From Camillea tinctor (Eukaryota > Ascomycota > Sordariomycetes > Xylariales > Xylariaceae): a stretch of DNA of 64,000 nt. This document shows, one piece after another, positions 10,282 to 21,900 of this stretch. The DNA is taken from assembly GCA_022578605.1 (NCBI GenBank), contig MU394074.1:434001-498000 (forward strand), given 5' to 3'. How positions within the stretch are numbered: position 1 is the first letter of the stretch; every line of letters begins with the position of its first letter. The notes beneath the pieces are model-generated. The model did not search any database. It was given only the letters and a program-made list of their open reading frames with translations, and was not told the DNA's origin. The position numbers and the translations under genes are program-made.

Positions 10282-10897
10282 CTACGTACCTTGCAAGAGA
10301 ACACACGGAGTGTCTAATGTAGGTGGAGCGGTATCATAGGTAATTGTAGTTCTAATCTCTCCAAAAGCCACATAATGATTGCTTTCATTCTTGCTAGGGC
10401 CCTCTTGATACTGAGAAGTCCGCTTGTCTATCCCCGATTTCCCCCTATCTTTGTCCTTCTTTACTAATACGGGGTAAAATACTTTGCATAGTACTTTTGT
10501 AGTGTGCTCCAATCCAAAGATTCATTCCCTAATTCCTCCCGGGAATCGATGAGATGCTGCAGGCGGTACAAAGACATGAGCATTAATTGCAGTCGAACTA
10601 CCAAGAGCCCTGCCCTAAGATAAATCAATTAACTTTCCATAGAGTGCCGACTTCTACTGGTGGCTCTATACTCCCAGAAATATAGAATATGCGCACCTGA
10701 GATACGCTCTTGAAACTCCGATTAAGCTCTGATCTGGAGATAGTATCCAAGGGTTTTGACCGTGGATCTTCACTGTGGTTAGATCCTGTTTCTAGGACAA
10801 GCACGTGTTGGCTCAAGTCTTCGGAAGGCCAGTTGGCCAAAACCAGACCTACTAGGCCTCCACCTACGATAAAAAGGTCATGCAATTCCGTAGACAT
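10282..10897 (-). pseudogene. Broken GMC oxidoreductase, N-terminal part only
   Basis: On the minus strand, MSTELHDLFIVGGGLVGLVL at 10897 is the Rossmann FAD-binding start of a glucose-methanol-choline oxidoreductase. The exon runs 67 codons to SVSQ and a GTGCGC donor at 10696. After an acceptor near 10615 the GMC signature appears as GRALGSSTAINAHVFVPPA, but about ten residues expected before it are missing. Soon afterwards that frame hits a stop (GGIRE*), while the expected continuation, LGNESLDWSTLQKYY, is in another frame. Only scattered similarity remains down to about 10282, and no substrate-binding or catalytic His/Asn region follows. The pieces show an internal deletion, a frameshift and a C-terminal truncation. 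Intact relatives are secreted or peroxisomal FAD oxidases/dehydrogenases of about 600 residues. Confidence 0.7.
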
Positions 10898-11634
10898 GTT
10901 TGTATATGTCATGGTATGGTATGCACAAGCCGATTTCGAGTCGGCTATTCCGGCTCCAGTAGCTCGGGATGATTGTACTGAAGCCAATGGGCCTATAAAA
11001 AAGTTTTTTTTTCATATAGTTGTGATTCAAATAGAAGTTTTCGTAGTAGAGCAGATATGTGATTAGTAGGTGATGGAGGGGAAACTCATCTTCTGAGGAA
11101 TGGAAGGGCTATCTTAAGGGTAACCACAAGCAAACTTTACTAACATGCATACAAAGGTGCACAATAATTGGCTGACATATATTACATGCAGTTAATCAAA
11201 AAGTGCGACATTTTTCATAGGCAAGATTAAAAGGTCCTATTATAGGTATGGTTTCATCGAAGTTTGGATTTCAGCTCTGCCACTGTGCATCTTAGTTTGT
11301 CAACTTATACTACATAGGAAAGCTCATGGAATGGCAAGGGTTTCCACACCTAACTTAGACACTGGAATGAATTTCATACCAGTGGTCCAGGCTGCTGTTT
11401 TGAATAGGGGCTTTGCATATACCACTATAGAATTTATTATTGGTTTCTGTGACCAACTAATTGGCGATGATGGTCATATAGATATTTAGTCTTTCGGTTG
11501 TCCGTGCATGCCTGTATATCTGATAGTTGCCCATCGTTGTCTTAACTTATCCACGATTATCAATTTTTGAGTAGTTTTACTCCCAGTTTCATGAGCTAGC
11601 CATCCACTTAAAGGCAATTCAGCTAGTTCACAAC
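10898..11634. other. Spacer upstream of rhodopsin-domain gene
   Basis: AT-rich sequence between the GMC relic and a plus-strand gene. Only short ORFs without recognisable content are present. Confidence 0.55.
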
Positions 11635-12934
11635 ATGGCACTTGCCCTAGGAGCAATTCAAGTAATCGTGGTGGCGTTCATCACGATTACTCTCTCGTTT
11701 ATAGCCCTTGGTTGCCGGTTATGGTCTAGGCGAATACTGAAGCTTCCCTTAGTCTTCAATGATTATATGGCAATTGTTGCGACAATATTCTCACTTGGCG
11801 CTGTCTTGGTCTTTATCATAGGTGGGCTAGCCTACTGGTTAAACCTGTTGAAACTATTGACGCGGGATATAGCTAGCTTCATTGCAGGTGTAGGTGTGCA
11901 CCTGCGGGAAATTTTAACCACGAACCCTCAACTCTTTGTTCTTCACTTAAAGGTTCGTCGTTGTCTTCATCGAATTTTATATTAGCTCTTCTAATTATGA
12001 TGATTCCAAGTTGTTCGTTCCGGCAAAACTGCTCTGGGCTGCAGCAAATACCAGCGTGAAAGTTTCGATTCTATCCCTATATACCACAATATTCCCAAGC
12101 AAGAGGTTTAGCCATGTCTGCTATGCCATTATGGGCTTATCATTAGCCTATTTCATTAGTGTACTGTTACAGACATTTGTGGTATGTAAACCAGTGCAAT
12201 ACAGTTGGGATAAGAGCATCACAGGCGGTCATTGCAGTTCACAAAATACTTCTTACCTCGCCGCCGGTATTATTAACTTATTTATTGATGCTTTGATTGT
12301 GGGGCTGCCGATGCCTATGTTCCTCGGTTTACAGATGTCTCTGTCGAAAAGGCTCGGTATCGCAGGGATGTTTAGTCTCGGAGCAATGTAAATACCTACT
12401 TTCCTTAGAACCAAAGAGCATGTTTAACTGACTTTTACCTTCTCTAGTATTTGCGTGATATCATTATTAAGAGTTATTTGGTTACACAATTGGCAATTTG
12501 ATGATATGACCTATACAGTTATCCCGGGTGCCATTTACTCTATCCTGGAACCAACCCTCGGGGTAATAAATGCTTGTCTTCCAACCATGAGACCTGTCCT
12601 CAGAAAGATTTCCGGAAATCATGGTTTCACTTGGTCCCAGAATCGAAAAAATGGAACCGATGAGTTTAATCTTTCGAAGAATAGCGAGCAAACACAAGAA
12701 TCCCGTGTTGCTGGTTCTTACCATGAACAATTTGTATGTATAAATGCTTCGGTACTTCTCCTTAATATTCACATTGATAATAACGAATCTGACCTAGGGG
12801 GCTCAAGGAGGAAGATTCAGTTACAGTTACCCGAGGGTGGGAAATCCGTAGTGACCGCCCAGAAACCAGACTTCAGACACCTCATAGTGGAAGGCGTGGT
12901 AATTGGGCACATGCTAAAGCAGTCTGATGACTGA
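11635..12934 (+). CDS. Pth11-like integral membrane protein (rhodopsin domain)
   Basis: Exons 11635-11821, 11888-11952, 12011-12387 and 12448-12934 join cleanly (GTGGGC/GCAG, GTTCGT/CCAAG, GTAAAT/CTCTAG). The protein of about 370 residues has at least six hydrophobic helices. The order is that of the fungal SAT4/Pth11 rhodopsin-domain family: a first helix followed by CRLWSRRIL, the FNDYMAIVA segment, VGVHL, FVPAKLLWAAANTSVKVSIL, the YTTIFPSKRF loop, FVVCKPVQYSWD with GHCSS, GLPMPMFLGLQMS, then TYTVIPGAIYSILEPTLGVINACLPTM. Pth11 itself is a surface-sensing receptor-like protein; members of the wider family lack assigned ligands. The CFEM domain of true Pth11 is absent. A possible extra intron (12734-12797) would shorten the tail to a stop at 12849-12851. 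The last 100 residues are poorly conserved in type. Confidence 0.8.
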
Positions 12935-13226
12935 GAATATGTAGTCAAGCTCAGCGATAAACTGCGTGGTGGGTCCAAGGTCTGGACAATGAGACTTTAT
13001 TATACTGTAAAGCAGTTAAACGAGCCGGATGTGAATATCCCATACAGCATAGACATGTTCATATTCAGTATACAATAAACTCTGGACGTTGAGATGTATA
13101 CTAGCTTTTTTCTTTAATAGTTCGATCCTATGATACTCAACTAGATATAAATACGTCCTTACCTTCATGAATTGTAGTTTTGCAATTTCGTGTTTGGTAG
13201 AGAGAATCTAGAAGAACTCCATTAAT
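12935..13226. other. Short AT-rich spacer between convergent genes
   Basis: Tail-to-tail gap between the rhodopsin-domain gene and the UbiA-type gene. No other feature is seen. Confidence 0.6.
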
Positions 13227-14192
13227 TTATAGGTCCCAAACTTGCTTATTCCCAAAAGGTAATATAAAAAGTCCCATAAACCATAGAGGAAACATCTTCC
13301 ACGTTAGTATGTCCCCTTTTATGCTCCTATCCCTAAATAGATTTCCCGCCATCATGGTGCCGGCTAACCACGGCCAGGCCCCCACAATCCTACTTGTTTC
13401 CCAGAAGGGGCACGCAATATACGTCCACCCTATAACTCCAAATGCGGCCACGGCCCGAGCATTCGTATCGCTTAATACTAGTGGGACCGTCTTTCGACCT
13501 GCGAGTTTGTCTCCAACGGTGTCTCGGAAATCTTGAAGATGGCTCGTCGTCGTGATTGCCGCAGCGAGTATAAGTAACCAAATCGCCGCAACGCCTTTGC
13601 CAGAGAATATCGAGTGCCCCGTGACTACCTCGAGAGGTCTGGCGAAAAAGCAAGCAAAACCAACTTTGTTTAAGAGATTCTTTACAAAAGGGTTGGCGGC
13701 GCTGCCCCATTCGTTATACCATAGACAACTCAACGCTTCAGCCAAAGAAGGTACTAGTCCACCAACCGCCAGCGAGATTATTAGCATGACTGGATACATG
13801 TAGTACATAACCCGGGTGGCCTGGCGCGGGGTGAGACGCCCGGCGGGGAGCGGTCTCCAGGGCTTATTGAGAGCATCTTCAGCTATGGCAGCCGGGTAAC
13901 GCTGGTTATGCAAGTTGAAGAGGAACAGGTTGGCCCAGGACCAGAGAAACATCGCGGGGGTGGACTGGATGATTTCGGTCAGAGAGCGTGATGGCCCCAT
14001 GGAGAACCCAGGCGCGATAGAGGCATTCAAGGCACCGAAAGAGAAGCCTAGGCATATGATATCTTTGATATTGTTACAACTAAATAGATATGCTGTGTAT
14101 ACGTGATATATTATAGAATCGATAGTAGTATAACTCCGGCGTGTCTTTTGCGAAGAGCGGTATATTGGCTTGCCCGAGATCGAGGAAGTCAT
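13227..14192 (-). CDS. UbiA-type prenyltransferase or membrane terpene cyclase
   Basis: A single exon of 321 codons starts at MTSSISGKPIYRSS (14192). The frame is open a further 38 codons upstream, but that translation is Tyr-rich and non-conserved in look. Both UbiA signature regions are present. The first is NLHNQRYPAAIAEDALNKPW near residues 105-125, where the usual NDxxDxxxD is relaxed to N..N..ED. The second is DFRDTVGDKLAGRKTVP near 230-246, matching DxxDxxGD. Several hydrophobic helices surround them (PVMLIISLAVGGLV, VAAIWLLILAAAI, AVAAFGVIGWTYI, FMGLFILPFG). UbiA enzymes are Mg-dependent membrane proteins that attach prenyl chains; a fungal branch cyclises farnesyl diphosphate (fumagillin type). 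Which of the two this is cannot be told from sequence. No polyketide synthase, P450 or second terpene gene lies nearby, so it looks like an orphan. Confidence 0.82.
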   Translation of the reverse strand: MTSSISGKPIYRSSQKTRRSYTTIDSIIYHVYTAYLFSCNNIKDIICLGFSFGALNASIAPGFSMGPSRSLTEIIQSTPAMFLWSWANLFLFNLHNQRYPAAIAEDALNKPWRPLPAGRLTPRQATRVMYYMYPVMLIISLAVGGLVPSLAEALSCLWYNEWGSAANPFVKNLLNKVGFACFFARPLEVVTGHSIFSGKGVAAIWLLILAAAITTTSHLQDFRDTVGDKLAGRKTVPLVLSDTNARAVAAFGVIGWTYIACPFWETSRIVGAWPWLAGTMMAGNLFRDRSIKGDILTWKMFPLWFMGLFILPFGNKQVWDL

Positions 14193-15248
14193 AGTAGGAT
14201 AAAAATAGAATACAGAGTGATAGATTTTAAATTGAATAATGTGGGAAAATGTTGGATTAGATTTCAAATAGAGGATATAAGTGTAGGTGTATATATATCG
14301 GTACATACCATAGATTGTTCACGTCGCCATTGTTCAGCGATATCTCGGTGTTTAAAAGGGAAATTTTGTAAGTCAATAGTACTATTTATGGGATTATATC
14401 TGCACACAACGATGAGCACCAACTGCATATGCGTCAAGAGCGAAGGATCGTGAAGGACTCGTCAAAGAGCTCATTATAGTGCGCATTCCTAGTAAGTTCT
14501 ATCTTAGATAACGATATAACATGCATCATTAGCTGCATAGTACTTCCAACCTCAAGGTTAGTATCCCTGCCCACCATAGGCAGTTGGATATGGCTAGTTC
14601 GCATGCGAACTAAGCAAGGATCTTGGTTGATTACACACCATGGCTGTTCCAAACTGCGGGAGTAGAATACTTACTTAGTTACCTAGGGGTAGGTAGGTAA
14701 AAGTACCTATGAAAGTAAATTTTTAGCCCTTAGGTCATTCCAACAAGGAAGGAATTACGTTAGAAACATTTCACTGGTTCGATAGGTCTTGAGCAAAATG
14801 TTAGAAGCCCTTTACTTCGCTGTTCAGTGAGGTATAGCAGCTGTGAGACTAAGCAATTCTCAAGTAACAGAAAAGGGGTGCCGCACGGACCAGAACAGGA
14901 TGCTAAAAATCCCATGCACGTAAAACCTTCTCGCCCAATAAGATTTCTTTCAACCTTCAACACTAAAAACTTCAACCGAAACGAGCTTTTTACTGATGAA
15001 GAACTAAGTAAGTTGGTGATTGCAGCCCCCAAGTAATAATACATATGTCCCAAATTGAAGCGGTTTTACATGTCGCTAATATCTGCTACAGGAATCCCAC
15101 CTCAGACTAAAAAGAGCAAGCTGAGCTGCAATATGGTTTAAAAGACACCATAGGGGTGAAATCATATTACACTCACAAGGTCAAGCACAGCTGCCCCCAA
15201 GCTTGAAAAGGCACTGGAAAGCCGAGTGTGCATACTTTGGGAGGAACC
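14193..15248. other. Spacer between divergent UbiA and FMT1 genes
   Basis: Holds both promoters. Small ORFs at 14434-14652 (minus) and 14827-15036 (plus) translate to coding-like but unrecognised peptides and are not called. ACCTAGGT-type repeats occur near 14680-14710. Confidence 0.5.
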
Positions 15249-17230
15249 ATGGGATCACGTGCGGCCATAACTACCATGGGAGCGATCCCGTGGAGAGCAC
15301 AGGGAAGAGGAACCTCTCTATGGCGCACGCTGTCGCACCACCAGTGGGCATTCCATCGGACACGGTCTCTCGTGACAGAACCCGCGCCTTTCGCTACTAT
15401 ATCGTCGTTACCATGTAACTCATACCGCAGGAGCTTTAGCTCCTCTGCACCAGCGTTCCGCCAGAAAAGCCCCGTCACGAAAACTGCATCGCTACCAGTG
15501 GAACCGGAAGAGGGTGTCAAGAAGAAGTCAGATCCCCTGCACATCTTGTTCTGCGGTTCGGACGAGTTTAGCTGTGAGGTGCTGACGGCGCTGCACGCGG
15601 AGCACATGCGCGACCCCGACTTCATCCGGTCGATTGATGTGGTGGTGCGGCCGCCCAAGCGGGTCGGGCGTGGGTTGAAGGTTATGCAAGGATGTGAGTT
15701 GAGCTCTTTTACTTTCCTTTCTTCCTTCGATGAGCATCTATTCGTGAGCCCCTATTTTCCATCCACATTACGACCTGAATGTGATACTACTTTGAAACAA
15801 GATGTGAAAATTTGATTCATATATTTTCATTCTCATTTATAACGGATCCAACATATATATACCACCTAGATCCCTCCCTGATATAAGCAAGCAATACTAA
15901 CACACCCCTTTCCCACCCCACCATACAGCACGCGTTGCGTTTCTAGCAGACCAACTCGGTCTCCCCATCCACCAACGCGATACCTTCACCGGCTGGGACG
16001 TATGTCATCCCCTCCCCTTTTCTCTCCCCTTCTAACCCACCCTAGATGCCCACACCCATCAACCTCATAATCGCCGTATCCTTCGGCCTGCGCGTCCCCG
16101 CACGACTCCTCAACTCCGCCAAATACGGGGGACTCAACCTACACCCCTCTCTCCTCCCCGACCTACGCGGCCCCGCACCCCTGCACCACGCCTTCCTGCG
16201 CCGCCGCTCCCTCACCGGCGTGACCCTGCAGACGCTGCACCCGACGCTCTTCGACCACGGCGTGATCCTCGCACAGACGCCCGCCGACCCTTCCCACCCC
16301 GCCGCGCTCCGCATGCCACGCAAGCGCGTGACGACCGCGGAGCTACTGAAGCTCGTAGTCGCGCCCGCGCGGGAGATGCTCGTGCGCGGGCTGCGCGCCG
16401 GGCTACACGTGCCGCCGCTGAAGGACGTAGGCTGGGAAGCGCAGCTGCAGGCACAATTTGGGTCGGACGCGGCGGCGGCGCGGGACCGGGTGCTGCGGGA
16501 CATAGGCGGGGACTTCGAATCCAGCTCGCATACCGCCTACGGGACGCCGCTCGTGCACGCGCCCAAGATCCAGACCGCGGACCGGCAGATCCGACTATCC
16601 GCGATCCTCGGGGCTGCGGGGTCCAACAGCAACAAGACGCCGCAGCCGGACCAGGAGAGCGACATATCGCTGCGCCAGCGCGTGATCGGGCCCCTGTGGT
16701 TCTACAGCGTGGACCGGCGCGACGGGCGGCGCAAGCGGGTGATCGTGACGCAGTGGACGGACCCGGCGCTTCCGCACCTCAACCCGCCGGCGCGGTCGAG
16801 CTCGTTCGCGCGGATCACGCCGCCGGCGCCGCAGCCCGCGCCCTCGTTCCGCAAGCCGTACGCGATCGCCGCGGCGCCCAGCATCCCGCCGGCGGTGGGG
16901 CCGAGCGGGCCGGCGTGCATCCGGGTGGTGATCCGGTTCGTGGACGAGCCGTCGGACGACGTGCCGGCGCCGCCGCCGCCGACGGGCAGCAAGAGCGCGA
17001 GGCGGCTGGAAAAGCGCAACACCGCGTACCGCGGCGCGGTGACCTACGTGTCGCTGGCGGTGGGGCCGCCGCCGCCCGGCGAGCCCGACCGGACGAGCGG
17101 GTGCGTGTACCTGGCGCCGGACTTCCGGGTGGAGCGGTTGAAGGTGGAGGGGGAGGGGCAGAAGGCGGCGCGGCTGGGGCTGCGGAGCTTTGTGGTGGGG
17201 GAGGTGGGCGATAATGGGAATTACATATGA
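15249..17230 (+). CDS. FMT1: Mitochondrial methionyl-tRNA formyltransferase
   Basis: Exons 15249-15693, 15929-15999 and 16046-17230 join in frame (GTGAGT/ACAG, GTATGT/CCTAG) to a 566-residue protein. The enzyme transfers a formyl group from 10-formyl-tetrahydrofolate to initiator Met-tRNA in mitochondria. The N-terminal 90 residues are basic and Ser-rich, as for a mitochondrial presequence. The catalytic domain starts at HILFCGSDEFSCEVL and continues with VVVRPPKRVGRG, FLADQLGLPIHQRDT, IAVSFGLRVPARLL and the signature NLHPSLLPDLRGPAP (Asn about 203, His about 205). Asp about 242 in LFDHGVILAQT completes the known Asn-His-Asp set. The protein is longer than yeast Fmt1 (about 400) because of Pro/Ala-rich insertions in the C-terminal half. 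The last exon is strikingly GC-rich compared with its neighbours. The start at 15249 has a good context (ACCATGG); a second ATG lies 9 codons later. Confidence 0.88.
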
Positions 17231-18268
17231 AAGTAGGTAAGCTGGATAGTGAAGGAGGGTGCGTTGAAGTAGATGAATAGGTACATGCGTAGAACAGAAA
17301 CGAATAAGGGGGGTGGGCAGGGGGTGAGTCGCCATCGGAATCGATCGATTAGTCTATGTCCATATACATGGATATGTATTTATATTTTTGCGAAACATGT
17401 CGGAATAGGTATAACTACATCAAGTTACGTCGCACCTCACTAGGATTAAACGAAACGTGATACCCAGTGTCTGTCCTTTTTTTACCATTGGGATCTTCGT
17501 TGATCAAATTTTAGTGTAAGGAATATTCCTTGTGTCGTGTAATACCATACGCAAGTAATTACTTGCTCCAGAATGGTTGATTGGTGATCGAGTTTTAAGA
17601 CATGAAAACAACAGATGACTTACAAGCACGAAACGAATTTGGTGACGGCGCAACTCCTCTTTATTGAACAAACACAAGACAAACTCTATATCACATTATA
17701 ATTCACAATCTTTTAGACGATACAAGACGAACAGAGGGGATGGTACAAGGCTAATTGGGTCTGTTACATATCAGAACCCAAGCCATTACTAAGTAATAGT
17801 AGTTGTAGTAGTGTGGTGATGGTACATTTGGTGATTTTGATTAACCGTCAGAAATCACCGCCCGCGAGCAAATAAATATCCGCCGATCCCAGTCCCCGTC
17901 TTATTCGGTTCTTGCGCAGCAGTAACTCAACCTAGTAGAAGAAAAGAGAAATTCCGTAATAATAATAGTAATAGTAAAGAGAAGACATAATTCGTATCCC
18001 TTGATCATAAAAAGGGGTAAAAAACCGTGCCGTCTGATAGGGGAAATGGTTGTAACCGTAATAGCAGCTCTTGAATGCTTTGTGAGCAAGCCAAGCAATC
18101 AGAGTAAAGATTGATTTAATCCTGTCCGTGAAGACTTGTTGATTTCACGAATATGGGTTTGTTTTTTTATATCGCATATAGTGAGGTTGGTGGTTAAGTT
18201 GACGATCGAGTTAAGAGGGTAAAAGGGGAAGGGGGGGCAGCAGGCAGAATTGGGCACGAGAAACAAGT
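17231..18268. other. 3' regions of convergent FMT1 and STF2-like genes
   Basis: No gene is supported between the FMT1 stop and the STF2-like stop. AT-rich, with short ORFs only. Confidence 0.6.
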
Positions 18269-18944
18269 TTACTTGTGCTCCTTCTCGTCTGCGGAACTGC
18301 CTGAGGTCGAGTTGGTATCGGCCTTGGCCAGGTAGTCATCCTCTTCGATTTCAGGGCCATGAATGCTCTCTTCAAAGACGGGCTCAGGCTCGTTGAATTC
18401 GAACTTGGTCTTGAAGTCCTTTAGATGGTTGGAGTAACCACTGCTATTGGACCGACGACGGGCATTGGTAAAGTTGAAGTTCTCATCGACGACTTCCTCA
18501 CCGGCATTGCCCCTAGAGAATCACGAGTTAGTATTATGTTCTCATATAATTGTGTAAGTCAAGCTTACCAGTTAGCCCTGCCACCGCCATTCTTCTTGGT
18601 CTTCTTGGGGTCAACACCTTCGAAGCCGTGTTTGGCAAAGAATTTGGGTACGTTTTCGTGTGGCAGGACGGTGCCCTCAGCAATGCCGGCGTGGTCCTTC
18701 TCGTTGTACTTGTGTGATCGAGTCACTATAGGCGATATTTGGTTAGTATACGATCGTCTCCAAGGGAGATATATAGATATATAGCATAAAGACGTGATGA
18801 CATTAGGAATACATGGAGGTCGGTTGAGAGTACATAGAAGGGAGTCGTGTAATAGGAAAGGATGATGTATAGGTAGGTAAACCATTCACCACACGACAAG
18901 ATTGGTAGATCGGTATTATATATAGAGGAGAGGCAGGACTTACT
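18269..18944 (-). CDS. Stf2-like ATP synthase stabilising/hydrophilin protein
   Basis: Exons are 18944 (one base), 18569-18725 and 18269-18512, giving 133 residues. The second exon begins TG ACT CGA and reads on as TRSHKYNEKDHAGIAEGTV. The only upstream donor in a convincing place (GTAAGT at 18943-18938) leaves an A, so the start codon would be A|TG split by a 218-nt intron. Yeast Stf2 starts MTRTNKW, which supports MTRSHKY as the true N-terminus. Conserved Gly/Lys-rich GGGRANW leads into GNAGEEVVDENFNF; an RRRSNSS motif and an acidic/Phe tail (FKTKFEFNEPEPVFEES) follow. Yeast Stf2 was described as a factor stabilising the F1Fo-ATPase-inhibitor complex and as an antioxidant hydrophilin. The joins GTAAGC at 18568 and CTAG at 18513 are standard. 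Transcript evidence is needed only for the split start. Confidence 0.82.
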
Positions 18945-21900
18945 ATTGATTATGGTGGTTGATGTGACAGGAAAAGAGAAAGAAGATTTCAGTTGAGTTT
19001 ACAGTGGGAAAGGATGGGAAGGATAGGGGGTAGATATAGGTTGGGTTGATCTCCCGATGATGTAAGTGGGATTTGGAATTGGTTGTCTACTGTAGTGGTC
19101 GTGGGTTACAACAACTACGATGTAAGAGAGAAACGATGTAGGTTAAGTTAAATTGATGGGTTTGGGGGTTATGGAGATGGATGGGAGGTGGGATGGTTAA
19201 AGTATAAATACTTTTTTTATTTCTCAAGAGGTAGGAGGAAAGAGGAGGAGAAGTAGTAGGTGGAGGAGTAGGAGCAGGAGTAAGGAGGATAAGGAGGAGA
19301 AAGAGGAGAAAAAGAAGAAGAAGAAAGCTTGGGCTTTTTCTAAGACAACTAAAGACGTCAGTTAATTGGATATTTCCCCAGTTGTATAAGTCGGCTGGCA
19401 GCAACTGAGACCAAAACCACTCTGGAGTTGAAAGAATCAATGCAAAAGTTACTTATATGTAACATGCATCTATACCCAGTTGTTTATTGTTCAATAAGTC
19501 GCATGATGTTCTGGGACGAGAACGGGCTGGGGGTGAGCTGATCGTCGAGACTTCCTATTGGTCAGATCCGGTTGCTCATCGCGTGACCCTCCTCTCACCA
19601 CCCCTCCAACTCCCAACTTTCCAGATGGTTCGAGATCCAATCAGAAGACCCAATTGGAAGCTAGTGGTGTAACTTACAAGTACCTACAACTACCTAGTCC
19701 TGCTATGTTCAACCTGCAGATTGTTTCACGATTTTTACGAAAAACAACCCAATTTGATGAATTGCTCGTTTTTATTTTATTTTCAATGCCATACCATAAT
19801 ATACCCTACATTTCATTTTTGTTTCTACCTAAATATTGAGATATGAAGCTTAAACAATGGTGCTGTGTTACTGTTGTTATGGGGGTTGATTAGCTACCTA
19901 AGGTACCCTTTATTCACTTGCTCAACAGAGTGGATCCAGATGATGGAGATGATGGCATGGTTTATACCGACTACGTACGCTAGGTTATATAGTTTAAAAG
20001 TGGAGAACATAAAACTAAAAGGCAACGCAAGACGACGGGCAGGACGGGTCCCGCCGCTATTGTGTGCCTACTTACTCGCCCACCTTACCTACATAGGTAC
20101 TTGTTACTTCGCAGAAGGTTCAGGAATGTTCGACCAAGCGTAACAACATTACCTCTTTCAATCAGGTATGTACATGTACCAACAACCTACCTACTATCAG
20201 GTTGTCCGGCAGTCTGGTTAGTGGGTCAGGGGGCAGTGTAGTGTACATAAGTTTTAGTCTTAGTGTAGTATAGAGCATTACGTCGTTGCTCTTACTGTTT
20301 AGTTGTCCTCTTTCTAGCATCTATCCTAGGCATTCCTTCCTTCTATCCTTCTATTCTTTCTCTCTGGGTATATCCTAATTTAATATTTTGTAGAGCACGC
20401 GACTATGTGATTCATACTACTTACTCCCAATGGTTCCACCTAATCTTCAGCTGTCGGGTGTTGGTGTAGCTCCAGCTATCCCGTCCATCAATTTACACGT
20501 ACGTATCTAATATAACCTACATAGTACTATATAGGTTACGCACGTTTATACATTCATACGGTAGATAAATAAACATGCGTAGCGTGTATTTTTCTACGCT
20601 AATACATAACGCAACTGTTTAGGTGACTGATTATGCGGATCACGACATCGATTGGATTATAACTAGCAGTTGAAAGGTAAAAATGGGTAGTGACAACGGC
20701 AGAAAGTTTATTCAAGTTACTTGTTCACTTAGGTAATTTATCCATTTAAGCCGATGGATAGACTGACTTTATATGTACATTACCTAGTGTGGTGTCTACC
20801 TAGTATCTCTTCCAGTGTCCGCAGTAGCTCACATGCACTTAACCAGGGCAAGCTCTTCTCCACCCCCTGCTTTAACCCTTCTGCTCAATTGCATCATAGC
20901 ATTGCATCTGTTAGGTTTCCTTTACTCTCTAATACTCCCTAGATATGATGATATGCATAACTTGCATACATAGGTACGTAAGGAAGCTTAGGATACTGAT
21001 CAACTTAATTAAGTGAAAATGGAGATGGATTTCAAGTTCCCGCTAAGCATTGAGCTTCGAAGGGAAAAAGGAACGCAAATGTCGTAATCGTGGCCAGGAA
21101 AAGGGGTAGGTTAGGTCCCCCCTACGTAGTAGTAGTAGCACATAGGTGAGTAGGAATGTTCGAAGTACATAACCTACTATGTAATATCGCACCTGACAAT
21201 TAATATGCCGCAACATACTACTACTTGCCCAATACCTCAGCTGCTCAGACATCCTAAAGAATACCTCGCAGCTACCGGTTAGGTAGACGAAGGACCCACT
21301 TACCCCAGGTACATTGGGCACCTCCTAGTCAAAAGCATCTGTTATGGCCAGGTGATTGCGGGGAAATATCCACAAATAGCGGCTGACTACTGTTCGATTT
21401 CCTGGCGATCTCCAAACAAGGATAAAAAGGAAAACGCACTCAACTCTCTCTTTCTGACACACACACTCTTCCCCAATGACCAATTGAACTCACCGACATA
21501 TTGACTGACTCGTCTGTCCCCTGTCCTATCTAACCTAGCCTATACTTTCCCTCAGATCTTCTTTCGTGTCTTTCCTTTCTCTTTTATATACTCACTCCTC
21601 GAAACACCACTGATGTCAAATGATTCTCAAACATCCTTTGCCCCTGTATTTTCCCTTTTCTTTTTCCTTTTTTTTGTTAGTAAAAGCATAAACCCCCTTA
21701 TTAATGGATATTCAATTTACAATTCGTACTTCACTGTACCAGATTTTGAGGTCCTAGTCATGTCCCCTTCTTGGTGGACTCCACGTTTTCTTAGAGCGAT
21801 TTGGTGGAACTCGCATGGTTATACATACTGTATGTACACTACAGTACATGCCCCGTTACGAACCCCTCCATTTGCAGAGAAATAAGGGTCTAGAATGTAC

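Noticed and set aside
14434..14652. 72-codon minus-strand ORF with a coding-like look
   Set aside because: Too short and no motif could be named; a transcription-factor fragment was considered but nothing supports it.
16595..17335. Minus-strand ORF of 246 codons opposite FMT1
   Set aside because: His/Arg/Pro-rich shadow of a GC-rich exon; the sense frame has a clear catalytic domain.
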